From an uncultured Eggerthellaceae bacterium (GTDB lineage Bacteria > Actinomycetota > Coriobacteriia > Coriobacteriales > Eggerthellaceae), in the NCBI GenBank assembly GCA_910588905.1, contig CAJURZ010000007.1:1-64000 (forward strand): a stretch of 64,000 bases of DNA. The letters are read 5' to 3'. Position 1 is the first letter of the stretch. Every line of letters begins with the position of its first letter. The translations under genes and the position numbers were made by a program. Positions 60,501-64,000 of the stretch are shown piece after piece. A model generated the notes under the pieces. That model did no database searches and was not told where the DNA came from. It saw only the letters and a program-made list of their open reading frames with translations.

Positions 60501-61658
60501 CTATTCGAAGACGACCAGGTCATCCCGGTGGATCAAGGGCTTCTCCGCCATGGGGGCCAAAAGGCGGTTACGGGCCAGTTCGTCAGTGCTCTTGCCTCGG
60601 GCGAGCATGACCGCATCGCTGGACGCGCCCACGATGCCCCTGCCTATGACGACGCCATCGGCATCCTTGACGTCGATGACATCCCCCGCTTCGAAGCATC
60701 CATCGACCGCCTGCACTCCCACGGCGAGCAGAGAAGCACCCTGCTGCACCAGAGCCCGCTTGGCTCCCTCATCCACGCTCACCTCTCCCCGCACCGCGTC
60801 CCCGAGCGCCAGCCAGAGCTTTCGCGGGGTTATCTCATGGGAAAGGGCGGAACAGGCGAAGAGCGTTCCTGGGCACCTGCCTTCAGCGGTCTTCGCGATG
60901 TTGTCCGTTTCCTTGCCGCTCACGATGGCCATGGGTATCCCCGCTGCCATCATCACGCGAGCTGCACGGATCTTCGTGACCATGCCACCCGACCCGGCCG
61001 ACGATCCGGGCCCTCCCGCCGCATCCATGACCGCACGGTCGATGCGCTGGACGTGAGGTACCAAGGCAGCATGGGGGCTGGTGGTGGGATCGGCGTCGTA
61101 GAGCCCCTCTATGTCGGAGAGGATGATGAGCATCGTAGCATCTACCAAGCAAGCCACCAGAGCCGCCAGGGTGTCATTGTCTCCGAATCTGATCTGCTCT
61201 ACGCTCACCGTATCATTCTCGTTGACGATGGGCACGATCCCCAGATCCAGCAACCGCTCCAGAGCGTCCCGGGCATGGAGATAGGCATCCCTGTCTGCGG
61301 TGTCGCGGCGGGTGAGCAGCACGATGGAAGGGATCAGCTGGAAGGGGGCGAAAGCCTCCTCATAGGCAGCCATGAGCGCCGCTTCCCCTACCGAGGCAGC
61401 AGCCTGGAGGGTGGGCATGTCCTTCGGGCGACGCTCCATGCCCAACCGTTCGAGCCCCGAGGCGATGGCCCCCGAAGAGACGATGACCACCTCAGCCCCT
61501 GCCTCCTTGAGCTGAGCCACCTGGCAAGCCAGCTTCCCCATCCAGATGCGATCGATGGAACTGTCAGAGGAGGTGATGGTGGAGGACCCAATCTTGATGA
61601 CGATCCTCTGGCCTGCAGAGGACCTCATGTCACCTTTGAGAGACGAAGGAGCACCCAT
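60501..61658 (-). CDS. proB: Glutamate 5-kinase with PUA domain
   Basis: 385 residues. An amino-acid kinase domain (RIVIKIGSSTIT; VIVSSGAIASGLERL; IVNENDTVSVEQIRFGDND; GSGGMVTKIRAARVM) is followed by a C-terminal PUA domain (about 285-370; VDEGAKRALVQQGASLLAVGV). It makes gamma-glutamyl phosphate. The first ATG lies directly after the obgE stop without a clear ribosome site; a second in-frame ATG at 61628 (AAAGGTGAC) is possible. Confidence 0.95.
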   Translation of the reverse strand: MGAPSSLKGDMRSSAGQRIVIKIGSSTITSSDSSIDRIWMGKLACQVAQLKEAGAEVVIVSSGAIASGLERLGMERRPKDMPTLQAAASVGEAALMAAYEEAFAPFQLIPSIVLLTRRDTADRDAYLHARDALERLLDLGIVPIVNENDTVSVEQIRFGDNDTLAALVACLVDATMLIILSDIEGLYDADPTTSPHAALVPHVQRIDRAVMDAAGGPGSSAGSGGMVTKIRAARVMMAAGIPMAIVSGKETDNIAKTAEGRCPGTLFACSALSHEITPRKLWLALGDAVRGEVSVDEGAKRALVQQGASLLAVGVQAVDGCFEAGDVIDVKDADGVVIGRGIVGASSDAVMLARGKSTDELARNRLLAPMAEKPLIHRDDLVVFE

Positions 61659-63041
61659 CTAGATATCCAATTCCGCAAAGATGTCCGGAGCGCCGTCGGC
61701 AGATTCGTAATCGAAGGCGATCTGGCAGATGCGGACCTCATCCCCATCCCGCGCCCCCGCAGCCGCCAGGGCGTCATCCACGCCCAACCGACGCATTCGA
61801 TGCTGCAAGAAGCCCACGGCCTCTTCGTTATCCCAATCGGTCTGCACCACCATGCGCTCCACCTGACGGCCAGCCACCCGCCAAGCGCCTTCTCCCTCAG
61901 GCGTGACCGTGAAAGCCGCATCCCACTTGTTCCGCTTATGCTCCCAAACCTGATCGTAGGCTGGCTCGGCTACATCGCCCTTCGCCGCCTCTTCCCTCAA
62001 TCCGCGCACCTTCGAGGCGATGGCTGCTTTGAGCTGATCGATCCCCTGACCCGTGACAGCGCTCACCTGGTAGAGCTTCGGGTCTATGGGGCTCAAAGCG
62101 AACTCATCCCCCCCAGCGGCCACAAGAGAATCCGTCCGTACCCGTTCCGCCAGGGCCTGAAGGCGCTCGTCATCTTCCGAGATGGCATCGACCTTGTTCG
62201 CCACGATGATCCGAGGGCGCTGGGCGAGCTCGTCGGCATAGCGGGCGAGCTCTTCGGTGATGATCTCGTAATCAGACACCGGATCGCGGCCCTCGAAGCC
62301 ACCGGTGACGTCTATCACATGGACGATGAGCGCACTGCGCTCTATATGGCGTAGGAACTCATGGCCCAGCCCACGTCCCTCATGGGCCCCTTCGATGAGC
62401 CCCGGAACATCCGCCAGCACGAAGCTGTCATCGCCGGAGGTGGCCACCCCCAGGTTCGGGGTCAACGTGGTGAACGGATAGTCGGCGATCTTGGGCTTAG
62501 CGGCGCTCATCCGGGCTATCAGGCTCGACTTTCCCACGCTGGGCATGCCCACCAGAGCAGCGTCAGCCAGAAGCTTCATCTCCAGCTCGATCCACCCTTC
62601 TCGGGCCGGTTCTCCCAGCTCTGCGAAGGCAGGGGCCCGGCGGGTGGAGGTGACGAAATGGATGTTGCCCCGACCGCCTGCGCCACCTTCAGCCACGATC
62701 ACACGCTCTCCCTCGTGGGAGAGGTCGGCGATGAGCTCCCCTGTCGTGCGATCCTCTTCAGAGTATTCCCGCACCTGAGTGCCCACGGGCACCTTGAGGA
62801 TGAGGTCCTCACCGCGACTCCCGTGCATCTTCGACCCTTTGCCATGGGTACCCCGGGTAGCCTTGAAATGATGTTTGAAGCGGAAATCTATCAGCGATGA
62901 CTTCTGAGCATCGGCCATCAGCACCACATTGCCGCCATGGCCACCGTCTCCTCCGTCAGGACCGCCTTTGGGCACATGGGCCTCCCGACGGAAGGACATG
63001 CATCCCGCTCCGCCATCGCCGCCCTTGACGTGGATATGCAC
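61659..63041 (-). CDS. obgE: Obg family GTPase ObgE/CgtA
   Basis: At least 460 residues. The glycine-rich Obg fold (VKGGDGGAGCMSFRREAHV; GGPDGGDGGHGGNV) is followed by the GTPase domain (GMPSVGKSSLIARMS; ADVPGLIEGAHEGRGLG; NKVD) and a C-terminal OCT domain (VMRRLG-like RMRRLGVDDALAAAGARDGD). It acts in ribosome maturation and stress response. The coordinates use GTG 63041, the first standard start codon, but this lies 22 nt after the AAGGAG site. The conserved family N-terminus MFIDKV aligns with codons ATC TTC ATC GAC AAG GTG beginning at 63056, seven nt after that site. So the true start may be the non-canonical ATC, five codons earlier. Confidence 0.93.
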   Translation of the reverse strand: MHIHVKGGDGGAGCMSFRREAHVPKGGPDGGDGGHGGNVVLMADAQKSSLIDFRFKHHFKATRGTHGKGSKMHGSRGEDLILKVPVGTQVREYSEEDRTTGELIADLSHEGERVIVAEGGAGGRGNIHFVTSTRRAPAFAELGEPAREGWIELEMKLLADAALVGMPSVGKSSLIARMSAAKPKIADYPFTTLTPNLGVATSGDDSFVLADVPGLIEGAHEGRGLGHEFLRHIERSALIVHVIDVTGGFEGRDPVSDYEIITEELARYADELAQRPRIIVANKVDAISEDDERLQALAERVRTDSLVAAGGDEFALSPIDPKLYQVSAVTGQGIDQLKAAIASKVRGLREEAAKGDVAEPAYDQVWEHKRNKWDAAFTVTPEGEGAWRVAGRQVERMVVQTDWDNEEAVGFLQHRMRRLGVDDALAAAGARDGDEVRICQIAFDYESADGAPDIFAELDI

Positions 63042-63069
63042 CTTGTCGATGAAGATGATGAAGCTCCTT

Positions 63070-63095
63070 AAAGAAAAAGCCCTCTTCCGAGGGCT
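63070..63095 (-). terminator. Intrinsic terminator between rpmA and obgE
   Basis: Minus strand AGCCCTC-GGAA-GAGGGCT followed by TTTTCTTT. The T-tract runs directly into the AAGGAG ribosome site of obgE, leaving no room for a separate promoter. It probably works as a partial terminator that lowers obgE expression relative to rplU-rpmA. Confidence 0.8.
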
Positions 63096-63128
63096 TCGCC
63101 ATTACCTATGACCTACCTGCGGCCCAAG

Positions 63129-63386
63129 CTAGGCTTGGACCTCAGGGATGACGTGCACCTTGCGCTTGTCGCCGCGCGTGTACTTCAGGATACCGTCGCA
63201 CAGGGCGAACAGGGTATCGTCGCTCCCGCGGCCCACATTGTCGCCAGGATGGAAATGGGTGCCGCGCTGACGGACGATGACATTGCCCGCCTTGACCTTC
63301 TGACCTGCGAACATCTTGCAGCCCAGGCGCTTCGCGTGAGAATCACGGCCGTTCCGAGTGGATCCGAGGCCTTTCTTGTGTGCCAT
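63129..63386 (-). CDS. rpmA: 50S ribosomal protein L27
   Basis: 85 residues, normal length. MAHKKGLGSTRNGRDSHAKR, GNVIVRQRGTHFHPGDNVG and KVHVIPE are typical. The N-terminus begins with MAHKK directly, so no Firmicutes-type cleavable extension is present. Second gene of the rplU-rpmA unit, 19 nt after rplU, followed by a terminator. Confidence 0.97.
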   Translation of the reverse strand: MAHKKGLGSTRNGRDSHAKRLGCKMFAGQKVKAGNVIVRQRGTHFHPGDNVGRGSDDTLFALCDGILKYTRGDKRKVHVIPEVQA

Positions 63387-63405
63387 CTGTCATACCTCCG
63401 TGATG

Positions 63406-63912
63406 CTATTCGGTCTTCTCAGCAGCCGTGTCAGCTGCCTTGTCTGCGGGCTTCTCAGCAGCCTTCTTGGGGGCTGCCTTCTTTGCTGCAGGCTTCTTCT
63501 CTGCCTTGGCAGCGGTCTCTTTCTCAGCCTTGGCAGCCTTAGCGCCTGCTTCCTTCTTGGGTGCAGCCTTGGAAGCCGCCTTCTTCGCAGGCTCCTTGTA
63601 CTTCTCAGAGCCGATCTGGACGATCTGGATACGGGTGAGGTTCTGCCTGTGACCGCGCTTGCGCTTGTAGTTCTTGCGCTTCTTGAACTTGAAGACGATG
63701 ACCTTCTTGTCCTTGAACTGCTCCACTACCACAGCCTGCACCTTGGTCTTGGCAGCTTCTTCGGCCTTGACCTGCACGTCCTTGCCGTCAACGACGCAGA
63801 TGGTCTGAAGCTCTACCGTATCACCCACCTCAGCAGGGATCTTCTCGATGTTCAGCTTGTCCCCAAGGGCGACCTTGTACTGCTTGCCGCCTGTCTTCAC
63901 GATCGCATACAT
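63406..63912 (-). CDS. rplU: 50S ribosomal protein L21 with Ala/Lys-rich C-terminal tail
   Basis: 168 residues against about 103 for the family. Residues 1-105 are standard (MYAIVKTGGKQYKVALGD; KKRKNYKRKRGHRQNLTRI). Residues about 106-168 are a low-complexity Ala/Lys/Glu tail (AKKAASKAAPKKE, KPAAKKAAPKKAAEKP) resembling histone-H1-like tails. It probably reaches out from the ribosome surface or contacts rRNA (inference). The ribosome site is AAGGAGTAAACATCA. Confidence 0.95.
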   Translation of the reverse strand: MYAIVKTGGKQYKVALGDKLNIEKIPAEVGDTVELQTICVVDGKDVQVKAEEAAKTKVQAVVVEQFKDKKVIVFKFKKRKNYKRKRGHRQNLTRIQIVQIGSEKYKEPAKKAASKAAPKKEAGAKAAKAEKETAAKAEKKPAAKKAAPKKAAEKPADKAADTAAEKTE

Positions 63913-63951
63913 TGATGTTTACTCCTTGAAAGTGTCTAAACGCAAGGCGTT

Positions 63952-63980
63952 ATCCTACCAATGGGCCGCGCCCGCGTCAA
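63952..63980 (-). promoter_or_regulatory. Promoter of the rplU-rpmA operon
   Basis: Minus strand TTGACG, 17-nt spacer, TAGGAT, a near-consensus sigma70 promoter 40 nt before the L21 ATG. The leader contains a small AACGC-CTT-GCGTT hairpin. It is the best promoter in the window. Confidence 0.75.
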
Positions 63981-64000
63981 CAGGTCATCTGCCCCAAAGA

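Noticed and set aside
60339..62354. 671-codon plus-strand frame opposite proA/proB/obgE
   Set aside because: It spans three well-recognised genes on the other strand and shows no domain; shadow frame. The same holds for the long frames at 25842..27674 and 40367..42277.
1..64000. tRNA, rRNA, CRISPR array, insertion sequence or prophage
   Set aside because: Gaps are short and gene-dense on the minus strand; no cloverleaf, regular repeat array, transposase, integrase or phage gene was recognised.

Overview
The window looks like a GC-rich (about 60% by eye) chromosome segment from an anaerobic actinobacterium of the class Coriobacteriia, most likely an Eggerthella-type gut organism. This is an inference. 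It rests on soluble molybdopterin oxidoreductases paired with MFS transporters, tandem 12-TM membrane regulators ending in a LuxR helix-turn-helix, a SARP/BTAD regulator, an LPXTG-like surface protein, and a Gram-positive housekeeping order. Nearly everything is on the minus strand. Plus-strand exceptions are the surface protein, brnQ, pckA and a NifX-like gene.

Region 1 (1-10.8 kb) is the accessory part. Reading along the minus strand it holds a CxxC zinc-ribbon protein, two translationally coupled membrane LuxR regulators, a molybdopterin oxidoreductase, a four-cluster-type ferredoxin subunit, an MFS transporter, a 27-codon small ORF, a second MFS transporter, and a second oxidoreductase paralogue cut by the window edge. 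The layout suggests a regulated import-and-reduce system for a small organic acceptor, comparable to the catechol-type dehydroxylase loci of gut Coriobacteriia. The substrate cannot be read from sequence.

Region 2 (10.8-18.1 kb) has a 316-bp divergent control region with a 19-bp dyad and a good promoter. It also has an 819-residue secreted coiled-coil surface protein with a LAQTG sorting signal, three REP-like palindromes, an ornithine-cyclodeaminase-like protein, a branched-chain amino-acid carrier and ATP-type PEP carboxykinase.

Region 3 (18.0-38.6 kb) is a long, tightly overlapping minus-strand housekeeping series: abcF, M50 protease, scpA, scpB, rluB, tyrA, aroA, cmk, plsC, ispH, DUF512 radical SAM, der, plsY, gpsA, ackA and LOG. 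Before it come amtB-glnK and nusB-xseB-dxs. The genes link chromosome segregation, aromatic amino acids, phospholipid and isoprenoid synthesis, ribosome GTPase function and acetate formation.

Region 4 (38.6-54.6 kb) has the order efp, carboxyltransferase-BCCP fusion, accC, asp23, nusB. The fusion sits where accB stands in other Gram-positives. Further on are rnr, ctpA, ftsX, ftsE, a split transketolase, an orphan NifX-like protein, prfB and secA. The RF2 discriminator tripeptide reads SPT rather than SPF.

Region 5 (54.6-64 kb) has a SARP regulator preceded by a 12-bp-arm inverted repeat, and then rplU-rpmA, a terminator, and obgE-proB-proA-nadD-yqeK-rsfS. The terminator abuts the obgE ribosome site, and obgE seems to lack a normal start codon at the conserved position. 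No tRNA, rRNA, CRISPR array, insertion sequence or prophage was seen.
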